From positions 446,011 to 510,010 of the forward strand of contig CAVSZD010000010.1 in NCBI GenBank assembly GCA_963732355.1: 64,000 nt of DNA. Reading direction: 5' to 3'. The notes under the pieces were generated by a model. That model was given only the letters and a program-made list of their open reading frames with translations, had not been told where the DNA came from and made no database searches. Below, in pieces: positions 1-8,455 of the stretch (within the stretch, counting starts at the first letter, position 1; the number at the start of each line of letters is the position of its first letter). The position numbers and the translations under genes are program-made. Origin of the DNA: JADKAV01 sp963732355 (GTDB lineage: Bacteria; Actinomycetota; Actinomycetes; S36-B12; UBA10799).

Positions 1-327
1 GCCGATGGCTTTGGCCGTGTTCGCGGTCAGCGAGGCCACTGCGCCGGGCTCACCGATCCAAGCCGGCATGACAGCCAGTAGTCGGCCGCAGAACTGCGTC
101 CGACTAGCGAAGCGGGCTGCGGCGTGAGCTCCCAAGGAGACCCCGCCGACGACATCAGCAGGTCCGGGCCGCAGATGGGCGATCAGATCGACCATCTGCG
201 CCATGTCCGCCCCGCGTACATCAGGTGCGATGAGTTCCCATGAGTGGGCCGCTGCCAGGGGGCCAAAAGCACGGCCGACGAATTCGGGGGTCGACCCAGC
301 GCCGTGAAGCAGTACGCACTTTGCCAC
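1..327 (-). CDS. Alpha/beta hydrolase, N-terminal part (runs off left edge)
   Basis: 109 codons are open to the window edge with no stop. LLHGAG at residues 6-11 matches the oxyanion-hole strand and loop, and G-V-S-L-G at 62-66 is the nucleophile elbow with Ser64 as the expected catalytic serine. The GTG start is chosen because coding character begins there; the ribosome site is weak. The gene is divergent from the OB-fold gene across 44 bp. A hydrolase in this position and orientation matches Rv2695 of M. tuberculosis from memory, which supports synteny. The acid and histidine of the triad lie outside the window, and the substrate cannot be inferred. Confidence 0.75.
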   Translation of the reverse strand, partial: MAKCVLLHGAGSTPEFVGRAFGPLAAAHSWELIAPDVRGADMAQMVDLIAHLRPGPADVVGGVSLGAHAAARFASRTQFCGRLLAVMPAWIGEPGAVASLTANTAKAIG

Positions 328-371
328 GGCTCCATTGTGTCCTGCAGCGGCTACGGGCTTACCCTGGAACA

Positions 372-701
372 GTGAGTCCCGACAATTCTTGGAGTGCACG
401 CACGAGCACCGGCCAGCGGTGCCAGCATGTGATGATCTGCGATGCCTCTATCGGCGATGTCGTGGAGGTCTCGGGCCGGGTGCACAGCGTCACGCTGCAC
501 CCCAGCGGCGGGCTTGAGTCGTTCGAGGCCGATGTGGCCGACGACACAGGAGTCGTGCACCTTGTCTGGCTCGGTCGCCGCCGACTGACCGGCATCGTTC
601 CCAGCCGGCGGATCAGCGCCCGGGGCAGGGTTGCCGAACGCGACGGCCGCAAAGTGATCTTCAACCCTGAGTACGAACTGACGATTCCGAGCATCGGGTG
701 A
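372..701 (+). CDS. OB-fold nucleic-acid-binding domain protein
   Basis: A 109-residue protein dominated by one OB fold. It contains VVEVSGRVHSVTLHP, then VVHLVWLGRRRLTGI and a final strand RKVIFNPEYEL, the pattern of a small actinobacterial OB-fold family. The GTG at 372 is preferred; an internal ATG at 432 would remove the N-terminal segment but keep the fold. The reading frame is open further upstream, but that part overlaps the divergent hydrolase and lacks coding character. The stop overlaps the DUF3159 start by 4 bp (GTGA), so the two genes are probably translationally coupled. Role is unknown; single-stranded nucleic acid binding is a family-level inference. Confidence 0.8.
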   Translation: MSPDNSWSARTSTGQRCQHVMICDASIGDVVEVSGRVHSVTLHPSGGLESFEADVADDTGVVHLVWLGRRRLTGIVPSRRISARGRVAERDGRKVIFNPEYELTIPSIG

Positions 702-1438
702 GCCAGGCTCACCCGGAAGCCGTACTGCTCGAGCGCGCCCTGGGCGGTTGGCGCGGGATGATCGACTCCGCTTTGCCCTCGGTCGTCTTCGTTCTCGCCT
801 ACATGCTCAACGGGCGGGTTCTGCAGCCCGCACTTCTGGCGGCACTGGCCACTGGTCTGGTCATTCTGGTACTGCGCTTGTTTCGCCGTCAGCCGTTGAC
901 TCAGATCCTGGCCGGCTTCGCCGGTGTTGCCATCTCCGCTTACGTCAGTTCGAGGACGGGACAGGCACGCGACTTCTTTCTATGGGGGCTGATCGTCAAT
1001 GTCGCCTACGGTGCCGCCTTCCTCATCTCCTTAGCCGTTCGCTGGCCGCTGATGGGAGTGGTGGTCGGCGCCTTTACCGGCGATCCCAAAGGCTGGCGCG
1101 ACGACCCCGCTCTGCGGCGAACCTTCGCCGCAGCGACGTGGGTCTGGGTGTTCGTCTTCGGCGCGCGCATCCTCGTGCAGGTGCCGCTCTACCTCGCGGG
1201 CTGGGTGGGCGCTTTGGGAACTGCCAAGATCCTCATGGGCTGGCCGCTGTTCCTGTTCGGCGCCTATGTGACCTATCGCCTGCTCAAGCCGGTGTTCGAC
1301 CAGCGCAGGTCAGCCGCCGAAGCGGCGGCCGAGGGTGAGAGCCAAGTAGGAGCCAGCGAAACCGCCCAGGCCCAGCCAGATCCCCGAGACCCAGGGCAGG
1401 AAGCCGAGCAGCAGGCCCACGATTCCGATGACCGCTGA
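698..1438 (+). CDS. DUF3159 family membrane protein
   Basis: A 246-residue integral membrane protein. The N-terminus holds the family signature LGGWRGMIDSALPSVVF, followed by about five or six hydrophobic segments up to YVTYRLLKPVFDQ near residue 203. The remaining 40 residues are a low-complexity Ala/Glu/Gln/Asp tail. GTG start, overlapping the OB-fold gene by 4 bp. Together these reproduce the Rv2694c-Rv2693c pair. The tail overlaps a convergent minus-strand ORF by 129 bp, which may explain its biased composition. Function is unknown. Confidence 0.85.
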   Translation: MSQAHPEAVLLERALGGWRGMIDSALPSVVFVLAYMLNGRVLQPALLAALATGLVILVLRLFRRQPLTQILAGFAGVAISAYVSSRTGQARDFFLWGLIVNVAYGAAFLISLAVRWPLMGVVVGAFTGDPKGWRDDPALRRTFAAATWVWVFVFGARILVQVPLYLAGWVGALGTAKILMGWPLFLFGAYVTYRLLKPVFDQRRSAAEAAAEGESQVGASETAQAQPDPRDPGQEAEQQAHDSDDR

Positions 1439-1588
1439 GAAGACCAGAGCCATCGCCTGACTGGATCCGCTCTTGGTGGTTGCCACCTCGGAGGACTCCC
1501 GGCGTGCGGGCGGTTGTGCCGACGGCTGACTGCTCGTGGCACCGTCGATCTCCCGCAGGAGTCGCTCGATGTCGTCGTCGCTGCTCAT
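1310..1588 (-). CDS. Small two-helix membrane protein
   Basis: A 92-residue ORF starting at MSSDDDIERLLREID, with an acidic helix, a polar linker and two hydrophobic segments (ALVFSAVIGIVGLLLGFL and a Gly-rich second helix) ending in GRRFGG. The frame extends upstream to 1696, but the ATG at 1588 best begins a soluble amphipathic N-terminus. It lies tail-to-tail with the DUF3159 gene and overlaps it by 129 bp. I do not recognise the family. The coherent membrane topology favours a real gene over a shadow. Confidence 0.55.
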   Translation of the reverse strand: MSSDDDIERLLREIDGATSSQPSAQPPARRESSEVATTKSGSSQAMALVFSAVIGIVGLLLGFLPWVSGIWLGLGGFAGSYLALTLGRRFGG

Positions 1589-1673
1589 AGGACCATCTGA
1601 ACACAAACCCAACCAGCCACCAAGTCCTGATCCGCCACTGGCGAACAGCAGCCCGGCTTGCCAAGGTGGGGTC

Positions 1674-4091
1674 ATGGCTTCCAAGACCAAACGCACAAAC
1701 CCGTCAACGAATCGCGTGAAGGTCAGCGCCGCGCCACTTTCGACAGCGGAGGTGGAGGCCCTTGACCGCTGGTGGCGGGCCGCGAACTACTTGTCCGTGG
1801 GGCAGATCTACCTACTGGACAACGCCCTGCTGCGCCGGCCGCTGAAGGCCGAGGACATCAAGGCCCGACTGCTCGGCCATTGGGGAACGACGCCCGGTCT
1901 GAACTTCGTCTACGCCCACCTCAACCGGGTGATCAAACGTGACGGCACAGACATGATCTACATCGCGGGACCGGGCCATGGGGGGCCGGGCCTGGTCGCG
2001 AACGCCTGGCTGGAGGGCACCTACAGCCACTACTACCCTGATGTGTCGCAGGACGCCGTCGGCATGACCGAGCTGTTTCGCCAGTTCTCCTTCCCCGGGG
2101 GGATCCCGTCGCACGTCGCGCCGGAGACCCCTGGCTCCATACACGAGGGTGGCGAACTCGGTTACGCGATCTCGCACGCGTTCGGAGCGGCGTTCGACAA
2201 TCCAGATCTGGTCGTCGCTTGTGTGGTCGGGGACGGCGAGGCAGAGACGGGCCCGTTGGCCACCTCCTGGCACTCCAACAAGTTCTTGAATCCGGTCACC
2301 GACGGCGCGGTGCTGCCGATTCTGCACCTCAACGGTTACAAGATCGCAAATCCCACGGTGCTGTCCCGGATCCCGCACGAGGAGCTCACTGCGCTGTTGG
2401 TCGGCTACGGCTGGAAGCCGCACTTCGTCGAAGGCAACGATCCGGATCAGATGCACCAACTCATGGCCCACACGTTGGACACAGCGATGTCTGAGATCGA
2501 CGCCATCCAGCGTGCCGCTCGCGACGAGGGCAGGACCACACGACCGCAGTGGCCCATGATCGTTCTGCGCAGCCCCAAAGGCTGGACCGGCCCGGCGACC
2601 GTGGATGGCAAACAAGTGGAAGGCACGTGGCGCAGTCATCAGGTCCCGCTGCACGACACCCACACCAACCCTGCACACGCGCGGTTGTTGCAGCAATGGC
2701 TGAAGTCCTACCGTCCGCAGGAGTTGTTCGGCACCGATGGCCGGCCAGCTCCCGATCTGCTGCAGATGGCTCCGGAAGGTACCAAGCGGATGTCCGCGCA
2801 GCCGTATGCGAACGGTGGGCGGCTGATGACGGCTCTGCGGATCCCCGACTGGATGGACTACTGCGTACCGGTGGATTCGCCGGCGAAGACCTGGCACGAG
2901 CCCACCCGCGTTCTCGGGGGTTTCCTGCGGGACATCATGCGGGACAACCTGTCGGCCGCCAACTTCCGGATCTTCGGCCCCGATGAAACCGAGTCGAACC
3001 GGTTGGGTGGTGTCCTGGAGGTCACCGGCAAGAGCTGGGAGGCTCAGGTCCTCGACGAGGAGTGGGATGCAAGCCTCTCCGTTGACGGACGGGTCATGGA
3101 GATCTTGAGTGAGCACACTTGCCAGGGCTGGCTGGAGGGGTACCTGCTGACAGGGCGCCACGGACTCTTCAGCTGTTACGAGGCGTTCATCCATATCGTC
3201 GACTCGATGTTCAACCAGCACGCGAAATGGCTGAAGACCACGCGAGACATCGGCTGGCGCGCACCGGTTGCGTCGTTGAACTATCTGCTCACCTCCCACG
3301 TCTGGCGCCAGGACCACAACGGTTTCTCCCACCAGGACCCCGGCTTCATCGACCACGTCGTGAACAAGAAGCCCGATGTGATCAGGGTCTACCTGCCGCC
3401 GGATACGAACACGCTGCTCTCGACGATGGATCACTGTCTTCGCAGCAAGAATTACGTGAACGTCGTTGTCGCCGGCAAGCAACCGGTGCTTGACATCCTG
3501 GACGCCCAGCAGGCCAGGTTGCACTGCACCCGGGGAATCGGCATCTTCGACTGGGCCAGCACCGACGGCGGTGGTGAACCCGACGTTGTGCTGGGTTGTG
3601 CCGGGGATGTGCCCACCCTGGAGGTCTTAGCGGCGGCGGCGATCCTTCGCGAGCACCTCCCAGACCTCCGGGTCCGGGTCATCAACGTCGTGGACCTGAT
3701 GCGACTCGTGCCACATACCGAACACCCGCACGGCCTGCGGGACACCGAGTTCGATGCGCTGTTCACCACCGATAAGCCCGTGATCTTCAACTACCACGGG
3801 TACCCCTGGCTGATCCACCGCTTGACCTATTCGCGCAACGGTCACGACAACTTCCATGTGCGCGGTTACAAGGAGGAGGGCACGACCACCACGCCGTTCG
3901 ACATGTGTGTGATGAACGACATCGATCGTTTCCACCTGGTCATCGACGTCATCGACCGGGTGCCCGGGCTCGGCGCTAATGCCGCTGGACTGCGCCAGGC
4001 CATGGTCGACAGGCGTCTGGCCCACCGCCACTACATCCGTGAGCGTGGAGAGGACATGCCTGAGGTTCGGGACTGGACGTGGCCGTTCTGA
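1674..4091 (+). CDS. xfp: Phosphoketolase (Xu5P/F6P)
   Basis: An 805-residue thiamine-diphosphate enzyme of normal family length. It cleaves xylulose-5-phosphate and/or fructose-6-phosphate with phosphate to give acetyl-phosphate and a shorter sugar phosphate. Visible features are GPGHGGPG, the TPP motif starting GDGEAETGPLATSWHSNKF, and HLNGYKIANPT. The later domains contain FGPDETESNRL, GWLEGYLLTGRHGLFSCYEA and the C-terminal YHGYPWLIHRLTY. The ATG at 1674 has an AAGGTGGGG ribosome site just upstream; the longer open frame from 1536 is not needed. It stands alone, 33 bp before the GTPase gene. Substrate preference cannot be read from sequence. Confidence 0.95.
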   Translation: MASKTKRTNPSTNRVKVSAAPLSTAEVEALDRWWRAANYLSVGQIYLLDNALLRRPLKAEDIKARLLGHWGTTPGLNFVYAHLNRVIKRDGTDMIYIAGPGHGGPGLVANAWLEGTYSHYYPDVSQDAVGMTELFRQFSFPGGIPSHVAPETPGSIHEGGELGYAISHAFGAAFDNPDLVVACVVGDGEAETGPLATSWHSNKFLNPVTDGAVLPILHLNGYKIANPTVLSRIPHEELTALLVGYGWKPHFVEGNDPDQMHQLMAHTLDTAMSEIDAIQRAARDEGRTTRPQWPMIVLRSPKGWTGPATVDGKQVEGTWRSHQVPLHDTHTNPAHARLLQQWLKSYRPQELFGTDGRPAPDLLQMAPEGTKRMSAQPYANGGRLMTALRIPDWMDYCVPVDSPAKTWHEPTRVLGGFLRDIMRDNLSAANFRIFGPDETESNRLGGVLEVTGKSWEAQVLDEEWDASLSVDGRVMEILSEHTCQGWLEGYLLTGRHGLFSCYEAFIHIVDSMFNQHAKWLKTTRDIGWRAPVASLNYLLTSHVWRQDHNGFSHQDPGFIDHVVNKKPDVIRVYLPPDTNTLLSTMDHCLRSKNYVNVVVAGKQPVLDILDAQQARLHCTRGIGIFDWASTDGGGEPDVVLGCAGDVPTLEVLAAAAILREHLPDLRVRVINVVDLMRLVPHTEHPHGLRDTEFDALFTTDKPVIFNYHGYPWLIHRLTYSRNGHDNFHVRGYKEEGTTTTPFDMCVMNDIDRFHLVIDVIDRVPGLGANAAGLRQAMVDRRLAHRHYIRERGEDMPEVRDWTWPF

Positions 4092-4124
4092 GCGTGGAGC
4101 CGTAGTGACCCATAGCCTGAGGCC

Positions 4125-5300
4125 ATGAAGGATTTCGCCAACGCCGACGTGACCCGGATGTACCGGGAGGAGTATGCGCAGGCGTTGAACTCCTTGGGAC
4201 GGTTCAACCTGGCCATTTTCGGAAAGACGGGGACAGGTAAGAGCACCTTGGTCAACGCCATCTTCGGAGAGGATGTCGCTGCCACCGGGACCGGGCGCCC
4301 GGTCACGACGGGGTTGGACTACTACGTGCACCCCAACGGTGTGCTGGGGATCTATGACTCGCGCGGATTCGAGACCGGAGAGGCGGGGGACCGCATTCTG
4401 GCAGCGCTCGAGGACATCGTGACCACCACCCGATTGGCCACGCCGGGTGAGCAGATCCACGTCGCGTGGTACACGTTGCGCTGGAGTGACCGCCGGTTCG
4501 AGGAGCATCAGGCCGCCTTCGTGCGCCGGCTCGTCGAACTGGGTCTGCCGGTTCTCTTCGTTCTGACGCAGGTCCCCTGCAACGAGCAGGGCCAGATCCA
4601 TGAGGAGGCTCTCGACTTCGCAGGATTCATCGCTGGATTGGGTCTGCCCCTGGCCGCAGGCGGCAGGGTCTTCCTCACGAACGCCAAGGAGGACCAGTTC
4701 CTGCGGACTGTGGTGTTCGGTCTGCAGGAGTTGTTGGATGCGACCTTCGACACCATCCCCGAGGTAGCTGTCTCTGCGCTTTCGGCCGCGCAGCAGCTGG
4801 ACTGGGGGCGTAAAAGACAGGCTGCTAAGAAGATCATTAGAACGAGCGCGTCGTCTGCCTTGGCCACAGGCGCGACCCCGATTCCGTTCTCAGACGCGGC
4901 GATCCTCGTCCCGCTTCAAGTGGCCATGATCGCTCGCCTCACGGCCGCTTACGGTAGCCGTCTGGCCTCAGCCCAATTGGCGTCTCTGGTCGGCTCGCTG
5001 ATGCTGTCCAGCGGGGCGACCACTGCCGGACGCTGGATGGTCTCGTCACTGCTTCGCGTGGTTCCCGGCGGTCAGCCCGCCGCGATGGTCATTTCCGGCA
5101 CAGTCGCAGCGAGCATGACCACGGCCATGGGCTGGGCGTGGGTGTCAGTGCTCGAGCGCTACCTGGTCAAGGGGGATCTCAGCGACATGGACTCGATCCG
5201 CAAGATGTTCCTTGAGGAGTTCCGGTCACGGTTCAAGCTGACTGGGGGCCAGCGGGCCGAACTCGAAGGCGGTCGGCTGAGCCGTGTTAGCGCGCTTTGA
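4125..5300 (+). CDS. GTPase with C-terminal DUF697-like membrane domain
   Basis: 391 residues. The N-terminal G domain has the P-loop GKTGTGKSTLVN, a switch threonine region (TGRPVTTGLD) and the G3 motif DSRGFE. The usual NKxD is replaced by a weak LFVLTQV segment, so guanine specificity is uncertain. Residues of roughly 245-350 form Ala/Gly-rich hydrophobic segments resembling DUF697, as in Era-like membrane-associated GTPases. Its stop codon lies in the GCGCGCTTTGA sequence that also begins a degenerate copy of the downstream 72-bp repeat, so the repeat array abuts the gene exactly. Role unknown. Confidence 0.8.
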   Translation: MKDFANADVTRMYREEYAQALNSLGRFNLAIFGKTGTGKSTLVNAIFGEDVAATGTGRPVTTGLDYYVHPNGVLGIYDSRGFETGEAGDRILAALEDIVTTTRLATPGEQIHVAWYTLRWSDRRFEEHQAAFVRRLVELGLPVLFVLTQVPCNEQGQIHEEALDFAGFIAGLGLPLAAGGRVFLTNAKEDQFLRTVVFGLQELLDATFDTIPEVAVSALSAAQQLDWGRKRQAAKKIIRTSASSALATGATPIPFSDAAILVPLQVAMIARLTAAYGSRLASAQLASLVGSLMLSSGATTAGRWMVSSLLRVVPGGQPAAMVISGTVAASMTTAMGWAWVSVLERYLVKGDLSDMDSIRKMFLEEFRSRFKLTGGQRAELEGGRLSRVSAL

Positions 5301-5600
5301 TGCCGGTGCTTGGGGCGGGGGTCCCGGCTGGCGTGGATGGCGTTTGGTTGCCGGTTTCCAGCTTTGCCTCGGGCGGGGGTTGCTCCGGCGGTGGGCGGTG
5401 TTGGATTCGCGCGCTTTGGTTGCCGGTTTCCAGCTTTGCCTCGGGCGGGGGTTGTCCCGGCGGTGGGCGGTGTTGGATTCGCGCGCTTTGGTTGCCGGTT
5501 TCCAGCTTTGCCTCGGGCGGGGGTTGTCTCCGGCGGTGGGCGGTGTTGGATTCGCGCGCTTTGGTTGCCGGTTTCCAGCTTTGCCTCGGGCGGGGGTTGC
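5290..5600 (+). repeat. 72-bp tandem repeat array between convergent genes
   Basis: Near-identical units begin at about 5343, 5415, 5487 and 5560 (periods 72, 72 and 73 bp). The fourth is cut after about 40 bp where the WS/DGAT stop is reached, and a degenerate copy starts at about 5290. Each unit carries the block GGTTGCCGGTTTCCAGCTTT followed by a G-rich stretch and a variable GTTG(C/T)C(T)CCGGCGG junction. The array fills the whole 300-bp gap between the convergent GTPase and WS/DGAT genes. All six frames are open across parts of it, but no protein family is recognisable. Confidence 0.9.
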
Positions 5601-7178
5601 CTACTCCTTGGGCGGAACCTTCTTCGTCGGAACCTTCTTCGTCGGCGCCTTCTTCGCTGCCGGCTTCTTCGTCGGCGGCTTCTTCGCCGGAGCCTTCTTC
5701 GCTGCCGGCTTCTTCGCTGCCGGCTTTTTCGCCGCTGGGGCGGGCTTCGGTTTCGGAACAGCACCCACCGCCACAACCTCTGCCATGCCGGCCTTGAGGT
5801 CTTCGACCAGTTCTTGCGGGTCGGGCACCGCGAGTGTGTCGATGTTCACGCCGACCTGGGCAACACCGTTGTACGACATGAGCGCACAGTTGACCGCGGC
5901 TCCGGCCTTCGGCGCGTAAGGGAGCATGCGCAGGATCTGAGTGCCCGCGAAATACACCGGGATCGGAGGTCCGGGGACATTCGTGGCCACGAAGTCAGTG
6001 CCCTTCATGAGTCCGCCGGCCACGACTGTGGAAATGCTGCGGGGCAGCATCGTCAGCAACCGGAAGACCTGGTCGGTGAGAACTGCGGCGGGTTCCGTCC
6101 GGGCCTGACGCAAGACCGGGTGCAGTTGTTGGATGCGCTTGGCGGGGTCGGCCTCGTTCATCGGTACCGGGAACCGTGCCGGGACCCACGCGTTGCCCTG
6201 AGCGTTCGCGTCTCCGGGGTTGCGCAGGTTGACGGGCATGTTCACGCGCAAGGCATCCGGGACGGTCCCATGCCGCTCGTGGTAGCGGCGGAGTCCACCG
6301 ACGACCCCGGCCACGAACGCGTCGTTGAGGGTTCCACGCCCCGCCTTGCCGGCCTTCTTGAGGTCGTCGAGCGGCACGTCGATCAGATCGAAGTAGACCG
6401 ACAGCGAACGCTCGCCGAACACCGTGGACAGAGGTTCGGACGCGGGCGCAAGCATGCGTGACAAGGAGGCGGCCATCTCGCCGGCCGAAGTGGCCAGGCC
6501 GATCGGATCCGTGACCGCGTCCTTGACGAACTCCGTGCCCGATCCCAGGGCGCCGCGCACGTCCGAGACCGTTGTGCGCGCCTGGAAATCCACACCCTGC
6601 CGCAACCGATCAGTGAACGACGCCGTTTCACCGGTGGGTTCGTCAGGCATCGGGCCGAGGTCGGCACCGGCACGGTCGAAGTCGAACAACATCGCTGCCA
6701 TCTGAAGTCCGCCGATGCCGTCGGTGACTGAGTGGTGGATCTTGGTGATGAAGGCCGCCTGTCCGTCCTGCAGGCCGGTGAGCAGCAGCATCTCCCACAG
6801 CGGTCGAGCACGGTCGAAGTCCCCCTCGGCCATCTGCTCGGCCATGGTGAACACCGGCCGCATGGTTCCGTCGGCGTTCGGGGCGCTGACCCAGCGCAGG
6901 TGGTAGTCGATATCGAAGTTGGGGTCGACCTCCCAGCGTGGTGGCGCGAGGCTGAGCGGATTGCCGACTGCACGCTGACGCAGTTTGGGGATCATGCGCG
7001 ACATGCGGTCGATGCGGTCACGCACAATCGCCTCGTCGGGCTCACTGTCCAGGAGGATCACCAGGGTGATCACAGAACGCAATAGTGGGTCCTCTTCGAC
7101 CCCGAACATCACTGCGTCGGCCCATTCCATGCGCGGGTCGTCAGCCACGATTCCTCCAGTGTTTTCCGATAGTGCCAT
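5601..7178 (-). CDS. WS/DGAT family wax ester synthase / diacylglycerol acyltransferase with Lys-Pro-Ala tail
   Basis: 525 residues. The acyltransferase active site HHSVTDG lies at 148-154 (HHxxxDG). N-terminal MEWADAVMF and PLWEMLLLTGL, and C-terminal NVPGPPIPVYFAG and NCALMSYNGVAQVGV, are all family hallmarks. The enzyme transfers acyl-CoA to fatty alcohol or diacylglycerol for neutral-lipid storage. Typical members are about 460-480 residues. Here an extra 45-50 residues made of AAKKPAAKK and APTKK units form a strongly basic histone-H1-like tail ending at the stop. The gene is divergent from an acyl-CoA dehydrogenase. Confidence 0.92.
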   Translation of the reverse strand: MALSENTGGIVADDPRMEWADAVMFGVEEDPLLRSVITLVILLDSEPDEAIVRDRIDRMSRMIPKLRQRAVGNPLSLAPPRWEVDPNFDIDYHLRWVSAPNADGTMRPVFTMAEQMAEGDFDRARPLWEMLLLTGLQDGQAAFITKIHHSVTDGIGGLQMAAMLFDFDRAGADLGPMPDEPTGETASFTDRLRQGVDFQARTTVSDVRGALGSGTEFVKDAVTDPIGLATSAGEMAASLSRMLAPASEPLSTVFGERSLSVYFDLIDVPLDDLKKAGKAGRGTLNDAFVAGVVGGLRRYHERHGTVPDALRVNMPVNLRNPGDANAQGNAWVPARFPVPMNEADPAKRIQQLHPVLRQARTEPAAVLTDQVFRLLTMLPRSISTVVAGGLMKGTDFVATNVPGPPIPVYFAGTQILRMLPYAPKAGAAVNCALMSYNGVAQVGVNIDTLAVPDPQELVEDLKAGMAEVVAVGAVPKPKPAPAAKKPAAKKPAAKKAPAKKPPTKKPAAKKAPTKKVPTKKVPPKE

Positions 7179-7240
7179 CCTGTCGAAACTGCGTCACTTG
7201 CGCGCGTTAACCGTGGATTTCGGCGGCCCAATAGGATCAG

Positions 7241-8455
7241 ATGGTGGACTTCGAACTCAGCCCGAAAGCAGCCCAATACCTCGATCGGCTCGCCGAGTTC
7301 ATGGACGCCGAGGTATATCCCGCAGAGCCCGTGTACGCCGAGCAGACCGCCCAGTCAGCCAGTGCGGGCACACCTCATGAACCCCCGCCGATCATCGAGC
7401 ACTTGAAGACCCAGGCACGCGAACGCGGGTTGTGGAATCTCTTCCTCCCCGACGAATCTGGCCTGTCGGTCACCGACTACGCACCGCTGGCGGAAATGAG
7501 TGGCCGCAGCCCGCACCTGGCCCCCGAGGCGCTGAACTGCAGCGCGCCGGACACCGGCAACATGGAGGTCCTGCACATGTTCGGGACGCCCGAACAGAAG
7601 CGGCAGTGGCTCGAACCGCTGATGGCTGGACACATTCGCAGTGGCTTTGCCATGACCGAACCAGGGGTTGCCTCCTCGGACGCCACCAACATCGAGACAC
7701 GGATCGCCGCTGACGGCGACGAGTACGTGATCACTGGGCGCAAGTGGTGGACCACCGGGGCGATGGACCCGCGCTGCCAGGTGCTGATCCTGATGGGCAA
7801 GACCGATCCGCAGGCGCCTACCCACCAGCAGCAGAGCATGGTCCTCGTCCCCATCAACGCTGCCGGGGTGAGAGTGCAGCGCAACCTCACGGTGTTCGGT
7901 TACACCGAGCAGCAAGGTCACGCTGAGATCGTGTTCTCGGATGTCCGGGTACCACGGTCCAACCTCATCGCCGAGGAGGGCATGGGCTTCGCCATCGCCC
8001 AGGCCCGCCTCGGCCCGGGCAGGGTGCACCACTGCATGCGCGCGATCGGCATGGCCGAGCGGGCGCTGGACATGATGTGCGAGCGCTCCTTGTCTCGGGT
8101 CGCTTTCCACAAACCGTTGGCAGGTCAAGGTGTGGTTCGGGAATGGATCGCACGGTCCCGCTTGGCTATTGACCAGGCGCGCCTGCTCGTGCTGCACGCA
8201 GCGTGGGTGATCGACCGGCAGGGCGCGAAAGCCGCCCGCCAGCAGATCGCCGGGATCAAGGCGGTCGTTCCCCAAATGGCATTGGACGTCGTCGATCGCG
8301 CAATCCAGACCCACGGTGGAGCCGGTGTGAGCCAGACGACTCCGCTGGCGCAGATGTGGGCCGGCCTGCGCACCTTGCGATTGGCCGATGGCCCTGATGA
8401 GGTCCATCTGCGCGACGTGGCACGACTGGAACTGAGAGGACATGTCGATGGTTGA
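7241..8455 (+). CDS. Acyl-CoA dehydrogenase family protein
   Basis: 404 residues with the full fold: an N-terminal helical domain, the FAD-binding motif FAMTEPGVASSDATN in the middle domain, WWTTGAMDPRC, GPGRVHHCMRAIG opening the C-terminal helical domain, and QTHGGAGVSQ near the end. It matches the long ACAD10/11-like bacterial group that is often paired with an APH-type phosphotransferase, as here. The phosphotransferase starts 14 bp before this stop, implying one operon. It oxidises an acyl-CoA to enoyl-CoA; chain specificity is unknown. The ATG at 7241 is the first start in good coding sequence. Confidence 0.93.
   Translation: MVDFELSPKAAQYLDRLAEFMDAEVYPAEPVYAEQTAQSASAGTPHEPPPIIEHLKTQARERGLWNLFLPDESGLSVTDYAPLAEMSGRSPHLAPEALNCSAPDTGNMEVLHMFGTPEQKRQWLEPLMAGHIRSGFAMTEPGVASSDATNIETRIAADGDEYVITGRKWWTTGAMDPRCQVLILMGKTDPQAPTHQQQSMVLVPINAAGVRVQRNLTVFGYTEQQGHAEIVFSDVRVPRSNLIAEEGMGFAIAQARLGPGRVHHCMRAIGMAERALDMMCERSLSRVAFHKPLAGQGVVREWIARSRLAIDQARLLVLHAAWVIDRQGAKAARQQIAGIKAVVPQMALDVVDRAIQTHGGAGVSQTTPLAQMWAGLRTLRLADGPDEVHLRDVARLELRGHVDG

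Noticed and set aside
1812..3524. 570-codon minus-strand ORF within the phosphoketolase gene
   Set aside because: Shadow of a firmly assigned gene; no recognisable domain.
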